From Trinickia dabaoshanensis (GTDB lineage: Bacteria; Pseudomonadota; Gammaproteobacteria; Burkholderiales; Burkholderiaceae), in contig NZ_PNYA01000018.1 in assembly GCF_002879885.1 (NCBI RefSeq), positions 1-64,000 of the forward strand: a stretch of DNA of 64,000 nucleotides, in the 5' to 3' direction. This document shows positions 35,037 to 44,105 of the stretch, piece after piece. Within the stretch, counting starts at the first letter, position 1; every line of letters begins with the position of its first letter. Both the position numbers and the translations under genes were made by a program. The notes beneath the pieces were generated by a model. It searched no databases, was not told where the DNA came from, and worked only from the letters and a program-made list of their open reading frames with translations.

Positions 35037-35666
35037 ATGAAGGCGACCATTCCATCCGTTCCCGATCGAATCATGAGGCGCGCCCGCGGCACCGGGCGCG
35101 GCGGCGTTTTCACGCCCAGTGATTTCCTTGACGTGGCAACCCGTGCGGCGGTCGATCAGGCGCTTTCCAGGCTAGTCAAGAACGGCAAGTTGCGCCGTCT
35201 GGCCCGCGGCCTTTACGATTTCCCCAAGGTCCATCCGAAGCTCGGCCCGCTTTCGCCGGCGCCAGACGACGTCGCGCAGGCATTGGCGCGTGAGACCGGG
35301 TCCCACGTTCAGATATCTGGCGCTCGCGCGGCAAACGCCCTCGGGCTCACGACACAGGTGCCAGCAAGAAGTACATATCTGACAGATGGTCCATCGCGGC
35401 GCGTTGTGTTGGGAAAGCGCGTCGTCGATCTTCGCCACGCCTCGCCCAAGCACTTGATCGCGCCCGGCAGTGCCGCCGGCACGGTCGTGCAGGCTCTCCG
35501 TCATGTCGGCCCCATACGGGCGGCCGACGTCATGCAGGTTGCCTCGCGTCGGCTTTCGGCCACCGACAAGAAAACCCTAGCCTCGTCCGCAGTTCAGGCT
35601 CCTGCCTGGATGAGGCCGACACTCGTCTCGATCGCCAATGCAGCAGGAGCGGATATCAATGGATAA
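35037..35666 (+). CDS. AbiEi-family type IV antitoxin
   Basis: 209 aa. N-terminal winged HTH (RGGVFTPSDFLDVATRAAVDQALSRLVKNGKLRRLARGLYDFP) followed by an AbiEi domain (HVQISGARAANALGLTTQVP, YLTDGPSRRVVLG). These proteins repress their operon and block the partner nucleotidyltransferase toxin. The 3' end overlaps the toxin start by eight bases, so the two are translationally coupled. Abortive infection against phage is the known role of the family. Confidence 0.85.
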   Translation: MKATIPSVPDRIMRRARGTGRGGVFTPSDFLDVATRAAVDQALSRLVKNGKLRRLARGLYDFPKVHPKLGPLSPAPDDVAQALARETGSHVQISGARAANALGLTTQVPARSTYLTDGPSRRVVLGKRVVDLRHASPKHLIAPGSAAGTVVQALRHVGPIRAADVMQVASRRLSATDKKTLASSAVQAPAWMRPTLVSIANAAGADING

Positions 35667-36696
35667 GGTTGCCCGCCTCTCCGCCGGTGATCGCGCCGCC
35701 CTGTTCGGGGAGACGGGCGCCGGCAGGGGTGTCGCCGACACGATCATTGAAAAGGACTTCTGGGTCTGTTGGTGCCTAAAGCGCCTTTTCGGTCTGCCAA
35801 AGGGGACCACTGCAAGTCTGGTCTTCAAAGGCGGCACATCACTCTCCAAGGCGTTCGGTGCAATCCGCCGCTTCTCCGAGGACATCGACCTTTCGTTCGA
35901 CCGCGCAGAACTCGGATATACCGGCGATCGAGATCCCGAGAACGAAGCAATCAGCAAGAAGCAGTCGGCTCGCCTGATCGAGGCGCTGGTCGGCGACGTC
36001 ACGCGCCACATCGCTGAGAAGCTTGTCCCAGCGCTGCGCGCTGCGATCGTCGAGCAGCTCGGCGAGCCGGTCAACGACGAGTGGTCGCTGGAGATCGACG
36101 CTAGCGACGCCCAGACAGTCAACTTCCACTATCCCACGGCGCTACCCGCAGCCGGATATGAGGGCATGGCCTACATTACGCCACGTGTGAAGCTCGAACT
36201 CGGCGCGCGGGGAGACCCTTGGCCAACCGCGGCGAAGATCATCCGCCCTTACGCGGCCGACGACTATCCCGACTTCTTCGAGGATCCCGATACCAGCGTG
36301 ATCGTCCTGTCAGCGCGGCGTACCTTTTGGGAGAAGGCCACCGCGCTCCATGCGGAAGCGCATCGCCCAGCCGAGTCGCCTACGCCGCAATATTTCTCGC
36401 GACACTATTACGACCTCGCGATGGTGTTCGACACCGACGAAGGCAACGCCGCAGCGACAGATTTTGATCTGCTCGCTCAAGTCGCCCAGCATAAGACGAC
36501 GTTCTTTCGCTCCAGTTGGGCGAGCTATGACACCGCCAAGCCGGGCAGCCTGCGGCTAATGCCGAACGAAGCGCGGATCAAGGACTTGCGCGCGGATTAT
36601 CGGGCTATGGCGCCTATGATGTTCGACGAAAACCCGCCTTCGTTCGACAATCTACTAGCGAAGATCGCGGCACTCCAGGAAACCATCAATAGATAA
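35659..36696 (+). CDS. AbiEii-family nucleotidyltransferase toxin
   Basis: About 345 aa from the ATG giving MDKVARLSAGDRAALFGETG, with GCAGGAG 10 bp upstream; an ATG seven codons earlier is possible. DNA polymerase beta-like nucleotidyltransferase core: VFKGGTSLSKAFG and SEDIDLSF (the two-Asp active site), with the later conserved TFWEKATALH. AbiEii toxins modify tRNA or use GTP to halt growth. The set of motifs is intact, so the pair is probably functional. Confidence 0.85.
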   Translation: MDKVARLSAGDRAALFGETGAGRGVADTIIEKDFWVCWCLKRLFGLPKGTTASLVFKGGTSLSKAFGAIRRFSEDIDLSFDRAELGYTGDRDPENEAISKKQSARLIEALVGDVTRHIAEKLVPALRAAIVEQLGEPVNDEWSLEIDASDAQTVNFHYPTALPAAGYEGMAYITPRVKLELGARGDPWPTAAKIIRPYAADDYPDFFEDPDTSVIVLSARRTFWEKATALHAEAHRPAESPTPQYFSRHYYDLAMVFDTDEGNAAATDFDLLAQVAQHKTTFFRSSWASYDTAKPGSLRLMPNEARIKDLRADYRAMAPMMFDENPPSFDNLLAKIAALQETINR

Positions 36697-36723
36697 ATTG
36701 CGGTCCGCCTGGGAGGACAGACT

Positions 36724-36858
36724 ATTAGCTCGATACGGTCCATCGATCTACGCTTCGTAGATGACCTCGTTGACTTCGTCCGAGGCCCTGGGTTCGTGCT
36801 CGACTTTTCCGACAGGAGTTTCGCGGATTTTTTCTCCCCGGAGCTCAAGGGGAAATGA
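36724..36858 (+). pseudogene. N-terminal stub of an Abi-type protein, no standard start
   Basis: One frame reads SSIRSIDLRFVDDLVDFVRG and then GPGFVLDFSDRSFADFFSPE before TGA. From memory this resembles the N-terminal domain shared by several abortive-infection-type proteins (FxDDLVDF...GPGYVLDFSDRTFxEFF). GGGAGGA lies six bases before an ATT codon at 36724; there is no ATG, GTG or TTG in the right place. The C-terminal effector part is absent. It follows the AbiE toxin by 27 bp and lies just before the tRNA, so it may be the remains of a third gene of the defence cluster. Confidence 0.55.
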
Positions 36859-36930
36859 AGCATAGCGCGTCCAAGTGGCCACTTTATGCCTAACGGCACA
36901 ACTCTGTGGACCCCACTGGAATTCTTCAAA

Positions 36931-37018
36931 TGGTGGGCCGGGTGGGATTCGAACCCACGGTGTCCTTTCGGAGGCGGATTATGAGTCCGCTGCCTGCAAC
37001 CAGCACGGCGTCCGGCCC
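36931..37018 (-). tRNA. tRNA with CAT anticodon and long variable arm
   Basis: Minus strand, 88 bases including an encoded CCA. Acceptor stem GGGCCGG/CCGGCCC (7 bp), T stem GTGGG/CCCAC with loop TTCGAAT, anticodon stem GCGGA/TCCGC with loop CTCATAA, anticodon CAT. The loop equals that of lysidine-modified tRNA-Ile2 of E. coli. Unusually, the variable region is about 15 bases and can form a short stem (TCC-GAAA-GGA), as in class II tRNAs, and position 8 is A rather than T. It could be tRNA-Ile2, a tRNA-Met variant or an atypical tRNA. Confidence 0.8.
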
Positions 37019-37178
37019 GTCTCGCGCCACGGTTTCGATTTTTCTGTTCGTGGCGGATGTCGGTATCCGCGAGCGGTGATCGTCGCGGAAAGATTGCGAG
37101 TCTATCGGCTAATGCCGCTATGTGCAAATAGCAAAGCCGGCAAAAAGCTCAACAAACGCGCACTAAGTGGCGTCCCTA

Positions 37179-37209
37179 CAAAAAAGGCCCGGCATATCGA
37201 TGCCGGGCC
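37179..37209 (-). terminator. Rho-independent terminator of rpoD
   Basis: Read on the minus strand: GGCCCGGCAT-CGAT-ATGCCGGGCC followed by a run of six or seven T. 10-bp perfect stem, about 30 bases after the rpoD stop codon. Confidence 0.92.
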
Positions 37210-37239
37210 CCACTACCGTACCAACCGACTTTCGCGAAA

Positions 37240-39705
37240 TTAGTTCCCTTCGAGGAACGACTTCAGCTTGTCGGAACGGCTCGGGTGACGCAGCTTGCGC
37301 AGCGCCTTCGCTTCGATCTGACGGATCCGCTCACGCGTGACGTCGAATTGCTTGCCGACTTCTTCCAACGTGTGGTCCGTGCTCATCTCGATACCGAAAC
37401 GCATGCGCAACACCTTCGCTTCGCGCGGCGTCAACGAATCGAGCACGTCCTTCACGACATCGCGCATGCTCGCATGCAACGCGGCGTCCGACGGCGCAAC
37501 CGTGTTCGAATCCTCGATGAAATCACCCAAATGCGAGTCGTCGTCGTCGCCGATCGGCGTTTCCATGGAGATCGGCTCCTTCGCGATCTTCATGATCTTG
37601 CGGATCTTGTCCTCGGGCATCTCCATCTTTTCCGCCAGCGTCGCCGGATCGGGCTCGAGACCCGTCTCTTGCAAAATCTGCCGCGAAATACGGTTCATCT
37701 TGTTGATCGTCTCGATCATGTGAACCGGAATACGGATCGTGCGCGCTTGGTCGGCGATCGAACGCGTGATGGCCTGACGAATCCACCACGTCGCGTACGT
37801 CGAGAATTTGTAGCCGCGACGATATTCGAACTTGTCCACGGCCTTCATCAAACCGATGTTGCCTTCCTGGATCAAATCGAGGAACTGCAGACCACGGTTC
37901 GTATACTTCTTCGCGATCGAAATCACGAGACGCAAGTTCGCCTCGGTCATCTCGCGCTTAGCTTGCCGCGCCTTCAATTCGCCCGCCGCCATCTGGCGGT
38001 TCGTTTCCTTCAAGTCCTTCAACGGCAGGACCACACGCGCCTGCAGATCCAGCAAACGCTGCTGCTGCTCGCGAATCGCGGGGATGTTACGCGACAAGAT
38101 CGCGCTATACGCATGCCCCTCGGCCACGACCTTCTCGGACCAGTCGAGATCGGTCTCGTTGCTCGGGAAACGCGCGATGAACTCCGAACGCGGCATACCG
38201 CACTTGTCGACGACGATGTGCAAAATCTGACGCTCGACCTGACGCACTTCGTCCACTTGCGCACGCAACGTGTCGCACAGCCGCTCGACCGTACGCGCCG
38301 TGAAGCGAATCGACATCAGCTCGTTCTGAATCGTCTCTTGTGCCTTCAGGTAAGACTTCGACTTGTAGCCTTCCTTCTCGAACGCGCGACGCATCTTGTC
38401 GAACCATTCGCTGATCAAAGCGAACTTCTCGAGCGACGTGCGCTTAAGGGCCTCGAGCTGCGCGGCGTTGGCCGTAGCCTGCGCGGTGCCGTCGTCCTCT
38501 TCTTCCTCGTCGGCCTCTTCTTCCTCTTCCTCTTCGGTCTCGTTCTCGATCGCTTCGGCCTCTTGTGCCGAGAAGCCATCGGTGTCTTCCGCGTTCGGAT
38601 CGATGAGGCCGTCGACGAGCTCGTCGATACGGATTTCGTCGTTCGCGACACGCTCAGCCATCGCGAGAATGTCGGCGATCGTCGTCGGGCATGCCGAAAT
38701 CGCCATCACCATGTGCTTCAGGCCGTCTTCGATACGCTTCGCGATCTCGATTTCGCCTTCGCGCGTGAGCAGCTCGACCGTACCCATTTCCCGCATGTAC
38801 ATACGGACCGGGTCGGTCGTGCGGCCGAACTCCGAATCGACCGTCGAAAGCGCGACTTCGGCTTCCTCTTCCACTTCGTCGTCGGACGAAACGGCCGGCG
38901 CATTGTCGTTCAGCAGCAGCGTCTCGGCATCGGGGGCCTGCTCGTAGACGGCCACGCCCATGTCGTTGAACGTGCTGATGATGCCTTCGATCGCTTCGGT
39001 TTCGGCGAAGTTATCGGGCAAGTGGTCGTTGATTTCCGCATACGTCAGAAAGCCACGCTCCTTGCCGAGCTTGATCAGCGCGCGCAGCTTCGAGCGGCGC
39101 TCTTCGAGCTCCTCCGCCGTGCCGGGCTGAGTCGACGCGAACGCGTCCTTCAGCAGCGCCTTTTCCTTCGCGCGACGATCGCGCGCCTTGGCTTTCTCAC
39201 CCTTGCCCGGAGTAGCTTGCTGCTCTTCGGCTTGGGTGGTTGCGTCGTCATCGACGGATACTTCGTTCAGCTTTTTCGTCATGGAGTTCGCCGTACCGGC
39301 TATAGTCTCGACTCGCGGCTGCTGGACTTCAGCCGGTTGCACCGTGGATACTTGGGTATCGCGCACTGCCGAATCGTCCGGCGTGGCAGTCGCGCCCTCT
39401 GCGCTTTTCGAGCCGGCCCGCCTCGCGGCGGCGGCCCTCGTCTCCGGCTTGGCGGACGTCTTTGCCGCCTTGGTCATATCGGCGGCTGCCGCCGAAGTTC
39501 GCACAGCCCCCGAGCTTGCCGATCTCTTGCCGGCCCGCTCCGCTGCACTCGCAGCCGATCTTTTACCGACAGACGCCCCAGCGGATTCAACAGCAACAAC
39601 TTCGCGCGCCGGCCGCGTCGTATGCCTTTCGGAATCCCGGGCACCGCCCTTGCTAGATTCCCTCGCACGTCTCGCAACCGCCTTTTCGCTCGTAGTCTTT
39701 GCCAT
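37240..39705 (-). CDS. rpoD: RNA polymerase primary sigma factor (sigma-70)
   Basis: 821 aa. A long Ala/Lys/Ser-rich N-terminal extension (about residues 1-140) and a Glu-rich insert ([14 protein letters not shown], near 390) are typical of Burkholderia RpoD. Region 1.1 begins near [19 protein letters not shown]; regions 2.1-2.4 include [20 protein letters not shown]; regions 3 and 4 end with [20 protein letters not shown]. It directs transcription of housekeeping genes. It follows dnaG on the same strand with about 110 bp between, and ends at a strong terminator. Confidence 0.97.
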   Translation of the reverse strand: MAKTTSEKAVARRARESSKGGARDSERHTTRPAREVVAVESAGASVGKRSAASAAERAGKRSASSGAVRTSAAAADMTKAAKTSAKPETRAAAARRAGSKSAEGATATPDDSAVRDTQVSTVQPAEVQQPRVETIAGTANSMTKKLNEVSVDDDATTQAEEQQATPGKGEKAKARDRRAKEKALLKDAFASTQPGTAEELEERRSKLRALIKLGKERGFLTYAEINDHLPDNFAETEAIEGIISTFNDMGVAVYEQAPDAETLLLNDNAPAVSSDDEVEEEAEVALSTVDSEFGRTTDPVRMYMREMGTVELLTREGEIEIAKRIEDGLKHMVMAISACPTTIADILAMAERVANDEIRIDELVDGLIDPNAEDTDGFSAQEAEAIENETEEEEEEEADEEEEDDGTAQATANAAQLEALKRTSLEKFALISEWFDKMRRAFEKEGYKSKSYLKAQETIQNELMSIRFTARTVERLCDTLRAQVDEVRQVERQILHIVVDKCGMPRSEFIARFPSNETDLDWSEKVVAEGHAYSAILSRNIPAIREQQQRLLDLQARVVLPLKDLKETNRQMAAGELKARQAKREMTEANLRLVISIAKKYTNRGLQFLDLIQEGNIGLMKAVDKFEYRRGYKFSTYATWWIRQAITRSIADQARTIRIPVHMIETINKMNRISRQILQETGLEPDPATLAEKMEMPEDKIRKIMKIAKEPISMETPIGDDDDSHLGDFIEDSNTVAPSDAALHASMRDVVKDVLDSLTPREAKVLRMRFGIEMSTDHTLEEVGKQFDVTRERIRQIEAKALRKLRHPSRSDKLKSFLEGN

Positions 39706-39818
39706 CGCTATCTCGCCCCAGCCGCAGCGCCCCTGCTTTGAAAAGACAAACTAAACCGCTGAAAACCTTTTATTATATCACACACGGCGCAGTCCCTCTT
39801 CCGAAACCGCCCGCACCC

Positions 39819-41711
39819 TCATAGCCCCAACTGTCGCTTCATGTCCGCCCGTTGCCGGTTCAGTTCCGCGAATTGTTCGATCTCGTCCGGCGTCAGCTTC
39901 GACTGTCTCGACAAACGCTCCAGCCGCTCGCTGCACGCGTCGTAGCGGATTTTCAGGATGGCCGCCTGCAACTCCTCGGCGGCGATGCGCTCGCGCTCTT
40001 GCTGCTGCTCGGCCGCCGCGGCGTCCTGCGCGTCCGGCAGCAACAAATCGCGTGCATTTTCATCATAGTCCAGAATTTCGCGGAAGATTTCTTCGAAAGT
40101 CGCGGCGTTGGCCCCATTTCTGAGCAGGTCCGAAAGGTGTCGAAATTCGGCGCCTTCGCCCAGTGCACGCGCGTGCGTCGCTACTTCGGCGAACAACTCG
40201 CCGTGGTGGCTCTGATTGAAGAGGCTCTCCTCGCTCTCCTCGTCGAGCACCGAAACGATTCGCGGATACATGACCAAATTGCGCAACGCTCGTTCCTCGA
40301 TACCCGTCACGCGGCGCCTGTCTTTGCGCGCGGGCGCGGTCCGCGCCGGCGCCGCAATGCGAGTATCGACGTTGCACAACGCCGCCACCTCCTCGAACGG
40401 CACGTCGAGCCGATCGGCGAACATATGCATGATCTGCGCGCGCAGTGCATTCGCCGGCAACGCTTGCAGCAGCGGTTTCGCGTCGAACAGCGCTCGCGCC
40501 CTACCCTCCGGCGTATCGAGTTCCTTTCCGGCCAGCACCTCGTTCAGCATGAACTGCGAGAGCGGCAGCGCACGCGCGATTTGCTCCGAAAACGCCTCCT
40601 TGCCAAACTCGCGAATGAAGCTATCCGGATCATGCTCCTGCGGCAAAAACAAGAAGCGGATCGTGCGATTGTCCGCCGCGTGCGGCAGGCACGCGTCCAA
40701 GGCTCGACGCGCCGCGCGCCGGCCGGCCGAGTCGCCGTCGAAACTGAAGATGACCGTATCCGTCTGACGCAGCAGCTTTTGCACGTGGATCGGCGTACAC
40801 GCGGTTCCGAGGGTCGCAACGGCATTCGGAAAACCGAGCTGCGCCAACGCGACGACGTCCATATACCCTTCGACGACGAGCACCGAGTGCGCTTCGCGGA
40901 TGGCCAAGCGCGCCTCGAAGAGCCCGTACAACTCGCTTCCCTTGCTAAATAGCGGCGTTTCCGGCGAATTCAAATACTTCGGCTCGCCGCCGTCGAGCAC
41001 GCGCCCGCCGAAGCCGATTACCTGCCCCTTGACGTTGCGGATCGGGAACATGATCCGCTCGCGGAAGCGGTCGTAGCGGCGGGCCTGGCCCTGCGCATCG
41101 AGCTTCTCGCTAAGGATGACGAGCCCGGCTTCCACGAGCGCGTCGTTGCGGTAATCGGGGAAGACCGCTTCGAGGTTCTGCCAGCCGTCGGGCGCGAAAC
41201 CGAGCCCGAATCGTGCTGCCACTTCACCCGTCAGCCCCCGCTTCTTGAGGTACTCGATCGCTTGCGGTGCGCCGCGTAGCGCTTTCCGGTAGTAGTCGCA
41301 CGCGGTTTGCATGAGATCGGACAGCGCGGCAACCACTTTGCCGTCGACGGGCGCCGAGGCGTAGCGATCGGAACCCGAGCCGCCCCGTTCTCCGCCGTAT
41401 CCGCCGCGCGCAGGCGACGGCTCCTGCGGCACCGTCAAGCCGACCGATTGCGCCAGATCGCCCACGGCCTCGGGAAACGACAGCCCCGCATGTTCCATCA
41501 AAAAGCCGATCGCCGTTCCGTGCGCGCCGCAACCGAAGCAGTGATAGAACTGCTTCGTTGGGCTCACCGTAAAGGAGGGGCTCTTCTCGTTATGGAACGG
41601 ACATAAGCCCATAAAATTCGCACCGCCCTTCTTGAGCTGGACGTACTTACCCACCACGTCGACGATATCGACGCGGTTGAGCAGGTCCTGAAGAAAGGCG
41701 TGTGGGATCAC
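39819..41711 (-). CDS. dnaG: DNA primase
   Basis: 630 aa. N-terminal zinc finger (CPFHNEKSPSF...FYHCFGCGAHG, residues about 37-65), RNA polymerase/TOPRIM core (VVEGYMDVVALAQ, FSFDGDSAGRRAARRALD) and a C-terminal DnaB-binding region. It lays RNA primers at the replication fork. Part of the rpsU - yqeY - dnaG - rpoD macromolecular synthesis cluster; about 80 bp after yqeY. Confidence 0.96.
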   Translation of the reverse strand: MIPHAFLQDLLNRVDIVDVVGKYVQLKKGGANFMGLCPFHNEKSPSFTVSPTKQFYHCFGCGAHGTAIGFLMEHAGLSFPEAVGDLAQSVGLTVPQEPSPARGGYGGERGGSGSDRYASAPVDGKVVAALSDLMQTACDYYRKALRGAPQAIEYLKKRGLTGEVAARFGLGFAPDGWQNLEAVFPDYRNDALVEAGLVILSEKLDAQGQARRYDRFRERIMFPIRNVKGQVIGFGGRVLDGGEPKYLNSPETPLFSKGSELYGLFEARLAIREAHSVLVVEGYMDVVALAQLGFPNAVATLGTACTPIHVQKLLRQTDTVIFSFDGDSAGRRAARRALDACLPHAADNRTIRFLFLPQEHDPDSFIREFGKEAFSEQIARALPLSQFMLNEVLAGKELDTPEGRARALFDAKPLLQALPANALRAQIMHMFADRLDVPFEEVAALCNVDTRIAAPARTAPARKDRRRVTGIEERALRNLVMYPRIVSVLDEESEESLFNQSHHGELFAEVATHARALGEGAEFRHLSDLLRNGANAATFEEIFREILDYDENARDLLLPDAQDAAAAEQQQERERIAAEELQAAILKIRYDACSERLERLSRQSKLTPDEIEQFAELNRQRADMKRQLGL

Positions 41712-41791
41712 AGGCTATGAGGCAAAGCTAGGCCGGCCCGGGCGCATGCATACGACGCACGCACCGCGGCGGCGCTTCGGCGCGCTTTCCG

Positions 41792-42238
41792 TTACTTGGC
41801 CAATGCGGCTTTCACGAGCCCGGACACCGCCGTCATATCGGCGCGGCCGGCGAGCTTCGCTTTGAGCACGGCCATGACCTTGCCCATGTCTTGCGGGCCC
41901 GCGGCTCCCGTCTCGGCGACGGCGGCCTGAACCTGTTCGGCGATCTCCGCCTGCGACAGTTGCGCCGGCATATAAGCGGTCAGGACGGCCAGTTCCGCGC
42001 TTTCCTGTTCGACGAGATCGGTGCGGCCTGCCGCCTCGAATTGGCTGATCGAATCCTTGCGTTGCTTGATCATTTTGTCGATGACGGCCGTCACGGCGGC
42101 GTCGTCGAGCGTCACGCGCTCGTCCACTTCACGTTGCTTGACGGCGGCCAGCAGCAGACGAATCGTGGCAAGGCGGCCCGTTTCGCGCGCGCGCATTGCC
42201 GCCTTCATATCGTCGTTGATGCGATCTTTGAGACTCAT
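41792..42238 (-). CDS. GatB/YqeY domain-containing protein
   Basis: 148 aa. MSLKDRINDDMKAAMRARETGRLATIRLLLAAVKQREVDERV is typical of the YqeY family, which shares the tRNA-binding tail domain of GatB amidotransferase. In Burkholderiales it lies between rpsU and dnaG, as here. A role in tRNA-dependent amidation is suspected but not proven. A terminator-like hairpin separates it from rpsU, so it probably has its own promoter. Confidence 0.92.
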   Translation of the reverse strand: MSLKDRINDDMKAAMRARETGRLATIRLLLAAVKQREVDERVTLDDAAVTAVIDKMIKQRKDSISQFEAAGRTDLVEQESAELAVLTAYMPAQLSQAEIAEQVQAAVAETGAAGPQDMGKVMAVLKAKLAGRADMTAVSGLVKAALAK

Positions 42239-42296
42239 CTTTCACCCGAAGCAAGAAAAGAATGGGATAACCAATGCATGCAACGCAGCGCTGAGC

Positions 42297-42338
42297 GCAA
42301 AAACCCGCTTGGGATCTTTCCTCAAGCGGGTTTTGCGC
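42297..42338 (-). terminator. Terminator between rpsU and yqeY
   Basis: AAAACCCGCTTG and CAAGCGGGTTTT form a 12-bp stem around an 11-base loop at 42301-42334, with a T run at the end on the minus strand. It lies 155 bp after rpsU and 60 bp before yqeY, and would limit readthrough of the abundant rpsU transcript. Confidence 0.85.
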
Positions 42339-42489
42339 ATGCTGCGCCACATACGGGACAAAGACCAGGCGATCGACCGAATCGAATGCCGACTCGGGAT
42401 GGCCGTGAAGCCGATGCCACCGCAAAACCGAACACCGGTGCAACCGCTCGCGCGAACCGCGCGGATTGCCCAAACCGGCGCCGGGACAA

Positions 42490-42702
42490 TCAGTAGAATT
42501 TTTTCGGCAACATCTGGCTGCGCAGGCGCTTGAAGTGGCGCTTCACCGCGGCAGACTTCTTACGTTTGCGCTCGGACGTGGGCTTTTCATAGAACTCGCG
42601 CGCGCGAAGCTCGGTCAGCAGACCGTTCTTCTCGATCGTGCGCTTGAAGCGGCGCATCGCGACTTCGAAGGGCTCGTTTTCTTTTACGCGGATGATCGTC
42701 AT
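42490..42702 (-). CDS. rpsU: 30S ribosomal protein bS21
   Basis: 70 aa, basic, [48 protein letters not shown]..., full-length S21. It sits on the small subunit near the anti-Shine-Dalgarno region and helps initiation. First gene of the macromolecular synthesis cluster. Confidence 0.97.
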   Translation of the reverse strand: MTIIRVKENEPFEVAMRRFKRTIEKNGLLTELRAREFYEKPTSERKRKKSAAVKRHFKRLRSQMLPKKFY

Positions 42703-42771
42703 GTTTCCAAAATGAAAATCCCCAAAGGTCCGGGAGTATAGCAGACCTTCTGCACATTTACACGAAAGTTG

Positions 42772-43992
42772 TCAAGCGGTTCGTGCTAATTCGAATGCGG
42801 CCTCGCCGGCCGCCACGCCGGAAGCCCACGCCCACTGAAAGTTATAGCCGCCCAGCCAGCCCGTCACGTCGACGGCCTCGCCGATGAAGTAGAGCCCCGG
42901 CACGCGCGCGCTCATCATCGACGATGAGGACAATTCCTTCGTATCCACGCCGCCCTTCGTCACTTCGGCCTTGCGATACCCCTCCGTGCCGGACGGCGTC
43001 AAAGTCCACCGAGAGAACGCTTCCCCGAGACGGCGCAACGTTTTATCAGACAAATCGGATAATCGCGCTTCCGCCGAAACATCGTGCGCTTGCAGCCATG
43101 CTTGGGCCAAACGCGCCGGCAGCCATTGAGCCAATAGGTTGCCGATCTGCCGCTTCACTCCACTCGCCTTGGCCTCGAGCAATTCGGCGGCCGCGTCGCG
43201 GCCCGGCAGCAGGTCGATTGCAATCGACTCGCCGCTTTGCCAATAGCTCGACACTTGCAAAATGCCTGGGCCCGACAGACCTCGGTGCGTGAACAGCAAA
43301 TCCTCGACGAACGAGCCCTGCGCGCGCTTGGGCCCGGCGGAAACCTCGACTTCGAGCGAGACACCCGCCAACGTCGAGAACGGCGCCCATTGCTCGGACG
43401 AAAACGTGAGCGGCACGAGGGCCGGCCGCATATCGACGAGTTTGTGACCGAACTGCTTGGCGATGCGGTAGGCGAAATCGGTGGCGCCGATCTTCGGTAT
43501 CGACAAGCCGCCCGTTGCGATTACGAGCGCTCGCGCGCGGATCTCGCCGGCGTTCGTATCGATCGAGAACGCGCCGTCCTCTCCTCGACGAACGCCCTGC
43601 ACGTCCACGGGACGACGCCAGGCGATACGTCCCGCGTCACACTCGGCTTTGAGCATCTCGATGATGGATTCGCTCGAATGGTCGCAGAACAATTGGCCGC
43701 GGTGCTTCTCGTGCCAACTGATACGGTGCGTCTTGAGCAGCGCGAGAAAGTCTCTCGGCGTATAGCGAGCGAGCGCGGAACGGCAAAAGTGCGGATTCGC
43801 CGACAGATAATTCGCTGGGCCCGCTTGAAGATTCGTGAAGTTGCAACGCCCGCCGCCCGAGATACGGATCTTCTCCGCGAGGCGTGGCGCATGATCGATG
43901 AGTACGACGCGCGCACCGCGCTGTCCGGCGACGGCCGCGCACATCATGCCCGCCGCGCCTGCGCCGATGACGGCGATATCGAAAGATTCCAT
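42772..43992 (-). CDS. HI0933/BaiN-family flavoprotein oxidoreductase
   Basis: About 406 aa from the ATG giving MESFDIAVIGAGAAGMM; an in-frame start three codons earlier also exists. FAD-binding GAGAAG at the N-terminus, ISGGGRCNFTNL (diagnostic of the HI0933 family), ALVIATGGLSIPKIGATDF and a C-terminal GEAVDVTGWLGGYNFQWAWASG. The reaction is not known for most members. It lies beside rpsU and is divergent from tsaD. Confidence 0.9.
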   Translation of the reverse strand: MESFDIAVIGAGAAGMMCAAVAGQRGARVVLIDHAPRLAEKIRISGGGRCNFTNLQAGPANYLSANPHFCRSALARYTPRDFLALLKTHRISWHEKHRGQLFCDHSSESIIEMLKAECDAGRIAWRRPVDVQGVRRGEDGAFSIDTNAGEIRARALVIATGGLSIPKIGATDFAYRIAKQFGHKLVDMRPALVPLTFSSEQWAPFSTLAGVSLEVEVSAGPKRAQGSFVEDLLFTHRGLSGPGILQVSSYWQSGESIAIDLLPGRDAAAELLEAKASGVKRQIGNLLAQWLPARLAQAWLQAHDVSAEARLSDLSDKTLRRLGEAFSRWTLTPSGTEGYRKAEVTKGGVDTKELSSSSMMSARVPGLYFIGEAVDVTGWLGGYNFQWAWASGVAAGEAAFELARTA

Positions 43993-44105
43993 GGCGCGCA
44001 TTTTACCTGCGCGAGCGGCCCCTTACGGCGCACTGCTATACTTTTGTGTTTTTGACGGGCACCTTGCGGTGACGGCCTCCAGCCGCCCGCGCTCAGCCAT
44101 CCACC

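Larger units (their letters stand above)
27745..37018. other. Accessory island next to a tRNA gene
   Basis: Between the phosphorelay genes and rpoD lie a hipA relic, two toxin/immunity cassettes, an orphan antitoxin, an extra FtsH, a small envelope protein, an AbiE pair and an Abi stub. Base composition drops locally, most clearly around 28.4-29.5 kb. The right border coincides with the 3' end of the tRNA, a common integration point. No integrase and no repeat of the tRNA end were found, so if it was one mobile element, it has decayed. Confidence 0.6.

Noticed and set aside
37285-39741. Open frame of 818 codons opposite rpoD
   Set aside because: Exact antisense of rpoD with Arg/Leu/His-rich shadow composition. 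Codon bias of rpoD keeps the other strand open; no ribosome site or family features.
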